Shown: positions 56,189 through 64,000 of the stretch, in pieces | Layout: each line of letters starts with the position of its first letter | Numbering within the stretch: the stretch's first letter is position 1 | Assembly: GCF_910578695.1 (NCBI RefSeq) | Contig: NZ_CAJTQJ010000001.1 | Location: forward strand, 62,001 to 126,000 | Direction: 5' to 3' | Length of the DNA stretch: 64,000 nt | DNA from: an uncultured Brachyspira sp. | GTDB taxonomy: Bacteria; Spirochaetota; Brachyspiria; Brachyspirales; Brachyspiraceae | The notes under the pieces: generated by a model | Seen by the model: only the letters and a program-made list of their open reading frames with translations | What the model was told of the DNA's origin: nothing | Databases searched by the model: none | Program-made: the position numbers and the translations under genes

Positions 56189-56234
56189 TTTACTTCTCCT
56201 TAGATTATTACTAAAAATTGTTCGTTAATCTTCC

Positions 56235-56333
56235 CTGCCATTCTGCGAATGTCAGGCACTCACAATTTTTATATTTAACTTTATCGTATTTCAAAATTAT
56301 ATTTTTTATTATTACTAAAATAAACTCGCTTTA
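56235..56333. repeat. 99-bp direct repeat, copy 1
   Basis: It starts CTGCCATTCTGCGAATGTCA and matches the second copy (56487-56585) at all but about three positions. It lies in the 570-base gap between lysC and the response-regulator gene. Confidence 0.85.
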
Positions 56334-56378
56334 AATTAGCTAATAAACAGCTTCGCTCTTTATTAGCTGCTCGTTTAT
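56320..56378. repeat. 59-bp palindromic module A
   Basis: Outer arms ATAAAC/GTTTAT and a perfect 10-bp inner stem AGCTAATAAA / TTTATTAGCT enclose a loop containing CTTCG. It is the same length as module B, with compensatory stem changes. Confidence 0.75.
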
Positions 56379-56396
56379 TTTTTATTATTGCTAGCG

Positions 56397-56455
56397 ATAA
56401 ACTCACTTTAAATTAGCTTATAACTTCCTTCGTCAGTTATAAGCTGTTCGTTTAT
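56397..56455. repeat. 59-bp palindromic module B
   Basis: Same plan as module A, but the inner stem is AGCTTATAAC / GTTATAAGCT. Two base pairs differ from module A and both differences are compensated. Confidence 0.75.
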
Positions 56456-56486
56456 CACTTTAAAATTACTTTATTTTTAGTTATTA

Positions 56487-56585
56487 CTGCCATTCTGCAA
56501 ATGTCAGGCACTCACAATTTTTATATTTAACTTTATCGTATTTCAAAATTATATTTTTTATTATTATTAAAATAAATTCGCTTTA
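56487..56585. repeat. 99-bp direct repeat, copy 2
   Basis: Near-identical copy of 56235-56333 in the same orientation, 252 bp away. Differences include GCAAATG for GCGAATG and ATTATT for ATTACT. The remaining bases to 56758 form the leader of the next gene. Confidence 0.85.
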
Positions 56586-56758
56586 TTACTTCCAGATATA
56601 AACTTTATTTTATTTCTAATAAAAATTAAAAATACAGAAAATATGATATAGCATATTAGAATATAAGCAATATCATATATCTATTTTTTATTCAATATAT
56701 TGTGCAAATTTACGATACTTTAATATAATATTTGTATACTTCAAAGATGTAATTAATT

Positions 56759-57781
56759 ATGAATGAAAATATTTTAGTAGTAGAGCATAGAACAGATCTT
56801 TTGGATAGGTTTGTAGATATTTTAAGAGCAAAGCATTATAACCCTATAGCAACTAAATCACGCTCGCAGGCTGTTAATATTTCTAATGAAAGCACATTAG
56901 ATTTAATACTTTTAGATGCTGATATAGGCGACTCTCAAGGTCTTCAGCTTTTGGATACTTTTAAAAATCAGGAATCTACTAAAGGAACTCCTGTAATACT
57001 TCTAAGTACGCCTTATAGAAAAATGGAATTTATAGAAGAAGCTATGAATATGGGAATTGACGGGCTTATATTTATACCTTTTGATGAAATGGAGCTTGTT
57101 GTAAGAGTTAATAGCTGCCTCAAATATAGAAAGCTTTATTTGGAGCATCAGAAATTAATAAAACAAGCTGATTATCTTCAAAGCTCATTAACTGATATGA
57201 CTGAAGTTTCAAATAGAAATTATCAGTCATATAAAGAAGTACAGAAAAAATATGACGATATATTAAATGTAGATTTAGAAACAGGGCTTTGGAATAAAAA
57301 AGAGTTTTATGAGCAATTCACAAGACTGCTTTATGAAACTGTAAGACATGAAGAAACTATTGTACTTGCATGCTTTTCTATAGACGGACTTGATAATATT
57401 ATAAGCGAGTTTGGAATAATTGCTGCAGAAGAGATAATGCTTAAATTTACTGAGGTGCTTAAAAAAAGTACAAGAAAAGAAGATATACTAGCAAGATTTG
57501 ATAATAATCAATTTATGGTTGCTTTCAATAGAATGAATATAAAATTATATGATAAAAAAATAGATGAAATAAGAGGTTTTGTTGATAAGAATGAACTTGA
57601 ATATAATGGTATTATGATAAAATATACTATATCAGTGGGAATATCATATACTGCATACAAAAAAAATTATCATATAGAAAATATGGATAAGGAAATAGCT
57701 CCTGTACTTTTAGCCCTTCATAATGCCAAAAGACGAGGATTTGCAAGTTTATTTGTACATCCTACACTCATTAAAAGGTGA
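56759..57781 (+). CDS. receiver-GGDEF-like protein with both active sites degenerate
   Basis: 340 residues. A receiver domain is at residues 1-120, with the phospho-acceptor candidate Asp53 in LILLDAD. The acidic pocket near residue 9 is EH rather than DD, and the conserved Lys before Pro is Ile (IFIPFDE). A coiled-coil linker follows (about 125-165), then a GGDEF-like domain beginning DLETGLWNKKEFYEQF. The signature loop reads FDNNQF (247-252) in place of GGDEF, so diguanylate cyclase activity is unlikely. It could bind c-di-GMP or GTP, or act as a protein-interaction module. The tsaC gene follows after nine bases. Confidence 0.8.
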   Translation: MNENILVVEHRTDLLDRFVDILRAKHYNPIATKSRSQAVNISNESTLDLILLDADIGDSQGLQLLDTFKNQESTKGTPVILLSTPYRKMEFIEEAMNMGIDGLIFIPFDEMELVVRVNSCLKYRKLYLEHQKLIKQADYLQSSLTDMTEVSNRNYQSYKEVQKKYDDILNVDLETGLWNKKEFYEQFTRLLYETVRHEETIVLACFSIDGLDNIISEFGIIAAEEIMLKFTEVLKKSTRKEDILARFDNNQFMVAFNRMNIKLYDKKIDEIRGFVDKNELEYNGIMIKYTISVGISYTAYKKNYHIENMDKEIAPVLLALHNAKRRGFASLFVHPTLIKR

Positions 57782-57790
57782 TAATTATTT

Positions 57791-58381
57791 ATGATTATTA
57801 GTCTTGATAAAAATAATATAGAAAGTATAGAGTATGCTGCAAATGAGGTTATAAAAGTGATAAATGAAGGAGGAATAGCCGTTTCTCCTACAGATACAGT
57901 TTACGGAATGCTTGCCGACTCTTTCAATACCGATGCTGTAAATAGAATATATGATATTAAAGAAAGAGAGAAAAATAAGCCCTTTTTAATTTTACTAAAA
58001 GATTTAGAGAGTACAAAAAGATTTTCTGATAAAGAAATACCTAATATAATAAAAAGAAATATACCAGGAGAGCTTACTTTTATTATGCCTCTTTTAGATG
58101 AATTAAAAAATCAGTTCTCATACTTAAAAGATACTGTAGCTTTAAGAATACCTAATGATGAATATATGCATTTAATATTAAAAAGCACTAATCCTTTGGC
58201 AGCACCTTCTGCAAATCCCAGCGGTTATGGAATCATACTTGACGGCAATGAATTAGCTGAACTTTATAAGGATAAAGCTGATTTAATAGTTAATGCAGGC
58301 ATATTAGAAAATAAAATGCCTTCTACTCTTTATGACTGTATACAAAATAAAATTCTCCGTCAAGGCTCTGTTTATTTTTGA
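57791..58381 (+). CDS. tsaC: threonylcarbamoyl-AMP synthase
   Basis: 196 residues, the length of TsaC (YrdC domain alone, without the Sua5 extension). Conserved motifs are VSPTDTVYGMLADS, RIYDIKEREKNKPF and APSANPSG. It makes threonylcarbamoyl-AMP from Thr, bicarbonate and ATP for the t6A37 modification of ANN-decoding tRNAs. It starts nine bases after the receiver-GGDEF-like gene, so the two are cotranscribed. Confidence 0.9.
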   Translation: MIISLDKNNIESIEYAANEVIKVINEGGIAVSPTDTVYGMLADSFNTDAVNRIYDIKEREKNKPFLILLKDLESTKRFSDKEIPNIIKRNIPGELTFIMPLLDELKNQFSYLKDTVALRIPNDEYMHLILKSTNPLAAPSANPSGYGIILDGNELAELYKDKADLIVNAGILENKMPSTLYDCIQNKILRQGSVYF

Positions 58382-58398
58382 TATATAATCTTTATTAA

Positions 58399-58800
58399 TT
58401 ATATTTTTTCCAAAATCTTTTTTGCAAGTACTATACCCACTGCAATAAATGCCAATTGAAAAATAACTTCAAATACATCATCAAAATTATGCATTATATA
58501 GTATATTCCAAAAAATTTATAAGATAATATAAATATTACTATCAATGCTAATACAGATACTGCAGGAATAATAACCATATATTCTCTATTATGATTTTGT
58601 CTTTTTTCTCTTACTATTTTATTTTTTATTTTATTTCTTTTTTTGGTATCTATTTTTCTAATTAAAATAATAAGAAATATTATAATTGCAGTAAAAACTG
58701 ATATTTTAAGCAGTGATTCAATTATATCATCAAAGTTATGAATCATATATAATATATAATACTGCATTGATTTTAATGCTGATACTATATTATCTTTCAT
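58399..58800 (-). CDS. small membrane protein with an internal duplication
   Basis: 133 residues, not assigned to a known family. Two copies of a unit are visible. The first has YMIHNFDDIIESLLKI followed by a hydrophobic segment ending RKI; the second has YYIMHNFDDVFEVIFQL followed by a hydrophobic segment ending KKI. A basic loop (KKRNKIKNKIVREKRQNH) joins them. Each unit is an acidic amphipathic stretch plus one membrane span, the plan also seen in the next two genes. AAAGGAG lies before the start. Probably an inner-membrane protein. Confidence 0.6.
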   Translation of the reverse strand: MKDNIVSALKSMQYYILYMIHNFDDIIESLLKISVFTAIIIFLIILIRKIDTKKRNKIKNKIVREKRQNHNREYMVIIPAVSVLALIVIFILSYKFFGIYYIMHNFDDVFEVIFQLAFIAVGIVLAKKILEKI

Positions 58801-58837
58801 AAAAAACTCCTTTTAATTTATATAAAAGAAATTTACA

Positions 58838-59371
58838 TTATTCTTTTCTATTATTTTTCAATTTATATTTAGGTTTCAATTCATAAACTTTTTTATATCT
58901 TGAATCATTTTCTTCCGATTCTATATTATTATTCTTATTATTAGGTATTCTTCTCTCTCTTCTGTCATAATCTCTGATATCATATTCATATTGTATATTT
59001 TCTTCTATTGTTGATGATTTATCTCTATTAACTCTATTATTATTATAATCATCATAATCGTCGTCATCATCATAATAATCGTCATAATAATCTCTTCTCA
59101 TATCTCTTGATTTTCTCTCTCCTCTTCTTCGTCTTCTATAGTTATTATCATAATCATCATAGTTTCTTTTATTATTTTTTATTTTTTCATAAGTATTATC
59201 ATCTCTAAGTATTCTTTTAACCAAATATGTTACAGCTAATATCATAACTACTATGCCTATTAACTTTGATATATCTTCTATAAAATCAAGTCCGTCATCT
59301 ATTAAATCAAAACAATACAGATGTACAGACAATATTAAATTTATAAAAATAAATAGTATTATTTTTTTCAT
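58838..59371 (-). CDS. membrane protein of the FDLI-D family with long charged tail
   Basis: 177 residues. It has a signal-like hydrophobic start, then YCFDLIDDGLDFI and a membrane segment (IGIVVMILAVTYLVKR) that match the small protein at 59640. The remaining ~120 residues are highly charged and low in complexity: Arg clusters (YRRRRRGERKSRDMRR), then runs of Asp and Tyr (DYYDDYYDDDDDYDDY). The tail may bind nucleic acid or act as a disordered linker; this is inference. Unknown function. The 268-base gap up to the next gene shows no other feature. Confidence 0.6.
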   Translation of the reverse strand: MKKIILFIFINLILSVHLYCFDLIDDGLDFIEDISKLIGIVVMILAVTYLVKRILRDDNTYEKIKNNKRNYDDYDNNYRRRRRGERKSRDMRRDYYDDYYDDDDDYDDYNNNRVNRDKSSTIEENIQYEYDIRDYDRRERRIPNNKNNNIESEENDSRYKKVYELKPKYKLKNNRKE

Positions 59372-59639
59372 TTATTTATATTTCCTCTATCTTTATATCC
59401 TCTATTTACTAATATTTATATTTTATATTTCCTAATTATTTTTTTATTGCTGCCTGCTATAAATTTGCTTTACAAATAATTTAAAAAATTTATTATTAAT
59501 AATGTTAAACGCCTGTAATTTTTATAATCTTATTAAATTTTTATAATCTTCTTGCTGGTTTATAGATTTAAAACTATTTTTAATAATATTTTTCATTCTT
59601 AAAATATCATGCATAAACAATTTTTTAATTAGCTAGTAC

Positions 59640-59831
59640 TCAATAATTATTATTTTTTTTCGACTTCTTTTTAATAAAAAATAATACTGCTGCTATTATT
59701 ACTACGATACCGATTATCTGAGCTAAATCATCAAAAATAAATTCAAAAGTATCCTCTATTAAATCAAAACAATATAAATTAGCAGTCATAATGAATGCTG
59801 ATATTAATGCTGTTATTGCTGTTTTTTTCAT
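59640..59831 (-). CDS. 63-residue membrane protein of the FDLI-D family
   Basis: 63 residues with a cleavable-looking signal (MKKTAITALISAFIMTAN), the shared motif YCFDLIEDTFEFI, a transmembrane helix (IIGIVVIIAAVLFFIKK) and a short basic end. It has a strong promoter and a perfect AGGAGG before the start, which suggests high expression for so small a protein. It is closely related to the N-terminus of the protein encoded just downstream. Function unknown. Confidence 0.65.
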   Translation of the reverse strand: MKKTAITALISAFIMTANLYCFDLIEDTFEFIFDDLAQIIGIVVIIAAVLFFIKKKSKKNNNY

Positions 59832-59875
59832 TGATTGCCTCCTTTTACAACTATAACTTTATCTCTTACTTTTAA

Positions 59876-59904
59876 AGTATAGCATATATTTATAGTTTTG
59901 TAAA
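59876..59904 (-). promoter_or_regulatory. promoter of the 63-residue membrane protein
   Basis: Minus strand TTTACA (59899-59904), 17-bp spacer, TATACT (59876-59881), about 45 bases from the start codon. The other ~320 bases up to murA are AT-rich with no feature beyond a weak TATAAT before murA. Confidence 0.6.
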
Positions 59905-60226
59905 GTTATATAAACAAATTTTACAAAAAATATACTGATGTAAATTAAATGTAAAATTATATATAATACATATTATACATTTTATTATTATTTTTAATGT
60001 TATGATTTAATAAATAAGTTTTAATTTTTTGTATTATTAAAAAACTAATAAATAAAAACTGTATTTCTATATTTAGCTGGCTTTAATTATTAGATTGTTT
60101 CATATTCTTATAATAAAGTTATATATTATTATTAATAAATAGCATACAGATAAAATTATCAAGCGTTTTTGTATTATACCGAATATAATAGAAGTATAGT
60201 TTTTATTTTATAGAGTCGGAGAATAT

Positions 60227-61504
60227 ATGTATAAATATGTAATAAAAGGTTCAAATAATATCGAAGGGACAGTAAAAATATCGGGTTCTAAGAATGCATC
60301 TTTGCCTTTACTTGTTGCATCTATTTTAACTGATGAGCCTATTATACTTCATAATGTGCCTGATTTGGCGGATGTGCATGTTCTTATAGATATATTAGAA
60401 CCTTTAGGCAAGAAGGTTGATTTTAAAAACAATACTACTGTTATAATATCATATAATGGTAAAAGTGATGAAGCTCCTTATAAATTAGTAAAAAAAATGA
60501 GAGGCTCTATTATAGTTTTAGGTCCTTTACTTGCCAAGAGAAAGCATTGCAGAGTATCATATCCGGGAGGCTGTGCTTTCGGACCAAGACCTATAGATTT
60601 GCATTTAAAGGGAATGGAGGCATTAGGAGCAAAGATAGATATAACAGCAGGATATATAGATGCTAAAGTAGAAGGCGGTTTGATTGGAGCAGATATGGAT
60701 TTATCAGGAAAGTTCGGACCTACGGTGCTTGGAACAGATAATGTGATGATGGCTGCTTCTTTGGCTAAAGGAACTACAATTATTAGAAATGCGGCAAAAG
60801 AGCCTGAATGCACTAATTTGGCTGATTTGCTTAATGCTATGGGGGCAAAAATTACAGGAGAAGAAACAGGTACTATTACTATAGAGGGCGTTGATTATCT
60901 TCACGGTGCTGAGTTTACAGTTATACCTGATAGAATAGAAACAGGTACTTTTTTAGCAATAGCAGCTTCAGGAAGAGGAAAATTAAAATTAGAAAATGCT
61001 GAGCCTAAGCATTTAACTTATGTATTGGACTTGCTTTCTGATATAGGATGCGATATAAAAACATCAGATTCTTCTATAGAAATAGATGCCTCTAATAGGG
61101 AATTAAAACCTTTCAAGGCAGAAACTTTACCTTATCCAGGATTTCCTACAGATTTGCAGGCTATTTATACAACTCTTGCATGTACAATTAATGGAAAAAG
61201 CGAGTTTATAGAAAGAATATATCCTGACAGATTTAGTCATGTAGCTGAGCTTATTCGTATGGGAGCTGATATTGAACTAAATACTTCAAATATAGTTGTA
61301 AACGGAGGCAAAAAATTATCAGGAGCCGATGTTCAGGCAAGCGATTTAAGGGCTGGTGCGGCATTGGTTGCTGCAGGAGCCGTATCAGAAGGTATAACAA
61401 ATGTTCATAGAATTTATCATATAGAAAGAGGATATGAAAATTTAGACGGAAAATTAAATAATATAAATATAAATACAGTAAGAGAAAAAGATGATATTTT
61501 ATAA
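60227..61504 (+). CDS. murA: UDP-N-acetylglucosamine 1-carboxyvinyltransferase
   Basis: 425 residues, standard length. The catalytic Cys is in YPGGCAFGPRPIDLH, the fosfomycin-sensitive form. Other motifs are ISGSKNASLPLLVA at the N-terminus, KFGPTVLGTDNVMMAASLAKG, and the closing LRAGAALVAAGA. It transfers enolpyruvate from PEP to UDP-GlcNAc, the first committed step of peptidoglycan synthesis. CGGAG lies seven bases before the ATG. A flagellar gene follows after 24 bases and is probably in the same transcript, which is an uncommon pairing. Confidence 0.95.
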   Translation: MYKYVIKGSNNIEGTVKISGSKNASLPLLVASILTDEPIILHNVPDLADVHVLIDILEPLGKKVDFKNNTTVIISYNGKSDEAPYKLVKKMRGSIIVLGPLLAKRKHCRVSYPGGCAFGPRPIDLHLKGMEALGAKIDITAGYIDAKVEGGLIGADMDLSGKFGPTVLGTDNVMMAASLAKGTTIIRNAAKEPECTNLADLLNAMGAKITGEETGTITIEGVDYLHGAEFTVIPDRIETGTFLAIAASGRGKLKLENAEPKHLTYVLDLLSDIGCDIKTSDSSIEIDASNRELKPFKAETLPYPGFPTDLQAIYTTLACTINGKSEFIERIYPDRFSHVAELIRMGADIELNTSNIVVNGGKKLSGADVQASDLRAGAALVAAGAVSEGITNVHRIYHIERGYENLDGKLNNININTVREKDDIL

Positions 61505-61528
61505 ATAATAATTAGGGGGAATATAATA

Positions 61529-62377
61529 ATGGTAAGAGGTGTTTATACAGGTGCAAGCGGAATGATGGCTGAACAGGCTAGACTTGATGTTGTATCAAAT
61601 AATTTGGCTAATGTTGATAAGCCCGGATTTAAAAGAGATACAGTAAGCTTCAAATCTTTTCCTGAAATGATGGCGGCAAGAACTGAAGATGACGGAGTGG
61701 TAATATTTCCATTAGGCTCTACAGATGTAAGACCTTATATAGGAAGAATAGGCACAGGAGTAGAAGTTAATGAAGTTTTCACAGAATGGGAGCAAGGCTC
61801 ATTAAGGGAAACAGGCAATCAGCTTGATATAGCTTTAGCTGATAAAGGATTTTTTGCTATAGAAACGCCCCAAGGAGAAAGATACACAAGAAACGGAAGT
61901 TTTTTAATAGATAATGAGCATTATCTTGTAACTAAACACGGTTATAAGGTTATGGGAGAAAACGGATATATTCAGATAAAAACTAATAACTTCAATATAG
62001 ATGAAGAAGGAAGAGTAAGCATCAATAAAAGATATCAGGACGGCAATACATTCGTGCAATTTAATGATAATGAATGGGAAGATGAAGAGATACTTGATAC
62101 TTTAAAAATAGTACGCTTTGATAATGAAAGATATTTGAAAAAAGAGGGGGAATCTTTTTGGGCAGATACTGATATAAGCGGACCTGCTTTTATAGCACAA
62201 AAGGGTATTGACAGACCTAAAGTATTATCTAGGTTTTTAGAGATGAGTAATGTTAATCCTATAAATGAAATGGTTAGAATGATTGAAGTTCAAAGAGCTT
62301 ATGAATTAAATTCTAAAGTTATATCTTCTCATGATACATTGATTGGAAGAGTAATTAATGAGGTAGGAAGAGTATAA
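61529..62377 (+). CDS. flagellar hook-basal body rod protein (FlgF/FlgG family)
   Basis: 282 residues. The rod-protein N-terminus is YTGASGMMAEQARLDVVSNNLANVDKPGFKR. The D1 core contains GSLRETGNQLDIALADKGFFAIETP, and the C-terminus has SNVNPINEMVRMIEVQRAYELNSK. Spirochaetes carry two such genes in tandem (flgF/flhO-like and flgG). The sequence length and central region do not settle which this is, and no second copy follows in the window. It is exported by the flagellar type III system to the distal rod. GGGGGA lies before the ATG. Confidence 0.88.
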   Translation: MVRGVYTGASGMMAEQARLDVVSNNLANVDKPGFKRDTVSFKSFPEMMAARTEDDGVVIFPLGSTDVRPYIGRIGTGVEVNEVFTEWEQGSLRETGNQLDIALADKGFFAIETPQGERYTRNGSFLIDNEHYLVTKHGYKVMGENGYIQIKTNNFNIDEEGRVSINKRYQDGNTFVQFNDNEWEDEEILDTLKIVRFDNERYLKKEGESFWADTDISGPAFIAQKGIDRPKVLSRFLEMSNVNPINEMVRMIEVQRAYELNSKVISSHDTLIGRVINEVGRV

Positions 62378-62399
62378 CTTATTTTTTGAAAAATAAATT

Positions 62400-62428
62400 T
62401 TGATAAAAAATAAACAATAATATATAAT
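62400..62428 (+). promoter_or_regulatory. promoter of the chemoreceptor-like gene
   Basis: TTGATA (62400-62405), 17-bp spacer, TATAAT (62423-62428), about 40 bases before the start at 62469. Confidence 0.55.
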
Positions 62429-62468
62429 TATTAATATTATATTTAAACATTGAAAAATAGAGGATATT

Positions 62469-64000
62469 ATGACCCCAGAAAAGATAAAACAACATGTTAT
62501 AAGCAGACTTAAAGTTCTGACAATACCAATATATTTACTTATAGATATATTTACTTGGAATACAGCATTATTTTTTATATATAAATCTGTACCGCCTATA
62601 TATGGTGTAAAAATACTCTTTTCTGTAATTTCTTTTATATTTTTCTTCAAATATCTAAAAATGTGGAATGCTAATTCTAATATAAAATTGGCTAGTAAAA
62701 TAATATTTACTTTCTTTATATTTTCTTTATTAGGAAGCATCATAGAAATAGTTATATATGCCATTTTAAATAAAACATTTTTATATATTACAATACTTGC
62801 TGCATTCAATGCTGTTATTAATGCCGTTTTATTATCCTGCATATTTATGTTTTTATTTAAGGTATTATCTAAAAACTTTGAATTAGAAGAAAATATAGTT
62901 ACTTTTTATATACCTCTTATAGCTAAATTAGGACTTATAGTATATCTATTCTTTTCAGTAATAATAATTGCATTTTTATTAAATTATATATCTGTAGAAG
63001 AAAAAATATACTTAAATGATCTTAGCAATACGCTTTTAGATGAGATGTTAAAGGTTTCAGAATATATAAGAAATTTTAATGATAATATTAAGTCAGATAT
63101 GATGGTTTATTCTGATTCAGTACTTTCTATGTACTCTAATAAAAATACTGTAGACAGAGAGCAAATACAAGAAGATTTTGTAAATAGATTATCATATATT
63201 AATAATACTTTAAAAAATAATTATGATACAATATCTCTTAGCATTAATCAGCAGTATTTGAATAATAATATTCCTTTTTCTATAACTGTTTCAAAAAATG
63301 CAAATGCAAACAGATATACTACTAGAATATCCGATGCATTAATATCTCATAATTTTTCTGAAAATGATATATCTGATAATAATGTTGCTTTGAATGTGAA
63401 TGTATATGATAGAAATAATATATATATATCTTCATATACTCCGTTAAAATTATTTAAAAAGAATATAGGATATTTAATATCTGAAGCCAATATATCAGAT
63501 ATTAATAGAATCGTTAAAAATAATGATATTCTTTCAAGATGGTCATATATATACTATAGAATTGAAGATAAAGATATTATACTTGGTTCAGACAGCAGAT
63601 ATATAGCCGAAAGCTCCAGCGACATATTATCATCTTCTTCTGAATTAAAAGATTCTATAGCAAATTTTGAAAATTCATTGGATAATCGTGTATTTGCATT
63701 ATTTCCGTCTGTAAATATACAGGGAAACAGATCTATTGCTGTAATTTCTTATATAAAAGATTTAAAAGTAATATCTATGTATTATAAGGATATCAATTCA
63801 ATAATAAGAGATTCTGATATAGATTCCAGAATATTTAATTATGTATTTTTATTTATTTTAATATTTATTATATTCTTTTTTATATATTTAGTTATTTTGA
63901 AAATACTATTATCATCTATAAATAAAGCTAATTTATCTACCAAAATGCTTCTAAGCGGAAACGGAGATTTAAGAAAAAGAATCATATCAAAAAATAATGA
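62469..64000 (+). CDS. chemoreceptor-like protein with multi-span N-terminus, 3' partial
   Basis: The frame starts at an ATG with AGAGG seven bases upstream and is open to the end of the window (510 codons visible). The first ~175 residues contain five or so hydrophobic segments (for example IPIYLLIDIFTWNTALFF). A periplasmic-looking domain of ~270 residues follows. It has a Cache-like pattern (ERSxxS-type acidic and aromatic stretches such as YRIEDKDIILGSDSRY). A last transmembrane helix then leads into GDLRKRI, a HAMP-like motif. This is the order of a methyl-accepting protein or a related sensor, but the output domain is beyond the window. The extra N-terminal spans are unusual for chemoreceptors. 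Confidence 0.6.
   Translation, partial: MTPEKIKQHVISRLKVLTIPIYLLIDIFTWNTALFFIYKSVPPIYGVKILFSVISFIFFFKYLKMWNANSNIKLASKIIFTFFIFSLLGSIIEIVIYAILNKTFLYITILAAFNAVINAVLLSCIFMFLFKVLSKNFELEENIVTFYIPLIAKLGLIVYLFFSVIIIAFLLNYISVEEKIYLNDLSNTLLDEMLKVSEYIRNFNDNIKSDMMVYSDSVLSMYSNKNTVDREQIQEDFVNRLSYINNTLKNNYDTISLSINQQYLNNNIPFSITVSKNANANRYTTRISDALISHNFSENDISDNNVALNVNVYDRNNIYISSYTPLKLFKKNIGYLISEANISDINRIVKNNDILSRWSYIYYRIEDKDIILGSDSRYIAESSSDILSSSSELKDSIANFENSLDNRVFALFPSVNIQGNRSIAVISYIKDLKVISMYYKDINSIIRDSDIDSRIFNYVFLFILIFIIFFFIYLVILKILLSSINKANLSTKMLLSGNGDLRKRIISKNN

Noticed and set aside
56189..56758. Lysine riboswitch upstream of aspartokinase
   Set aside because: The region is explained by direct repeats and palindromes; no lysine-aptamer core was found.
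62306..62842. 178-codon minus-strand frame
   Set aside because: It is antisense to the flagellar gene end and the chemoreceptor-like gene, both better supported.

Overview
The window looks like a chromosomal segment of a spirochaete, most likely Brachyspira. Base composition is very AT-rich, stop codons are mostly TAA, many proteins are rich in Asn, Lys and Ile, and Shine-Dalgarno motifs are short (GGA, AGGAG). Flagellar rod, chemoreceptor, lipoprotein and SecDF-YajC genes fit a motile diderm. The genus is an inference from style and gene content; no 16S rRNA gene is present.

Layout. 1-4.4 kb: a partial PseG-like/methyltransferase fusion, a tandem pair of OmpA-like lipoproteins and a HEAT-repeat protein. 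4.5-8.7 kb: an HrgA-like HARE-HTH protein, thymidine kinase, an M55 aminopeptidase, a decayed membrane-protein gene, tRNA-Gly(TCC) and an isochorismatase-family hydrolase. 8.8-12.9 kb: a secreted Asn/Tyr-rich protein, a glycosyltransferase preceded by an eight-copy pentanucleotide repeat, and a MATE exporter. 13-18.3 kb: one minus-strand operon, metN-metI-LDH-like dehydrogenase-three metQ paralogues, behind a consensus promoter. 18.5-22.7 kb: CopA, an ankyrin lipoprotein and a HEPN/MNT pair.

22.8-30 kb is the most unusual part. A Ro60-like DUF2828/vWA protein is preceded on the same strand by a strong candidate for a bacterial Y RNA (YrlA-like, with a tRNA-mimicking T-arm and the CUUGAC Y-stem motif). 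That RNA has a perfect TTGACA-17-TATAAT promoter and sits just downstream of a PIN-PhoH gene. Two DUF262 (GmrSD-like) genes follow.

30-43.4 kb: an acetyltransferase, an alpha/beta hydrolase with two well-supported translation starts, a LysR regulator, lepA, an MgtC-like gene coupled to an unknown gene, hisF, and a complete RND tripartite exporter operon. 43.5-49.5 kb: DUF5682 and SWIM zinc-finger proteins, two parts of a MoxR/vWA-type system whose ATPase and vWA partners are not in the window, split by an aminotransferase, plus a truncated AAA ATPase. 49.6-56.2 kb: secF-secD-yajC, an M30-like metalloprotease, a DUF4234 protein and aspartokinase.

56.2-64 kb: an intergenic region with 99-bp direct repeats around two 59-bp palindromic modules that show compensatory changes, a degenerate receiver-GGDEF protein, TsaC, a group of small related membrane proteins, murA, a FlgF/FlgG-type rod protein and a partial chemoreceptor with an unusual multi-span N-terminus.
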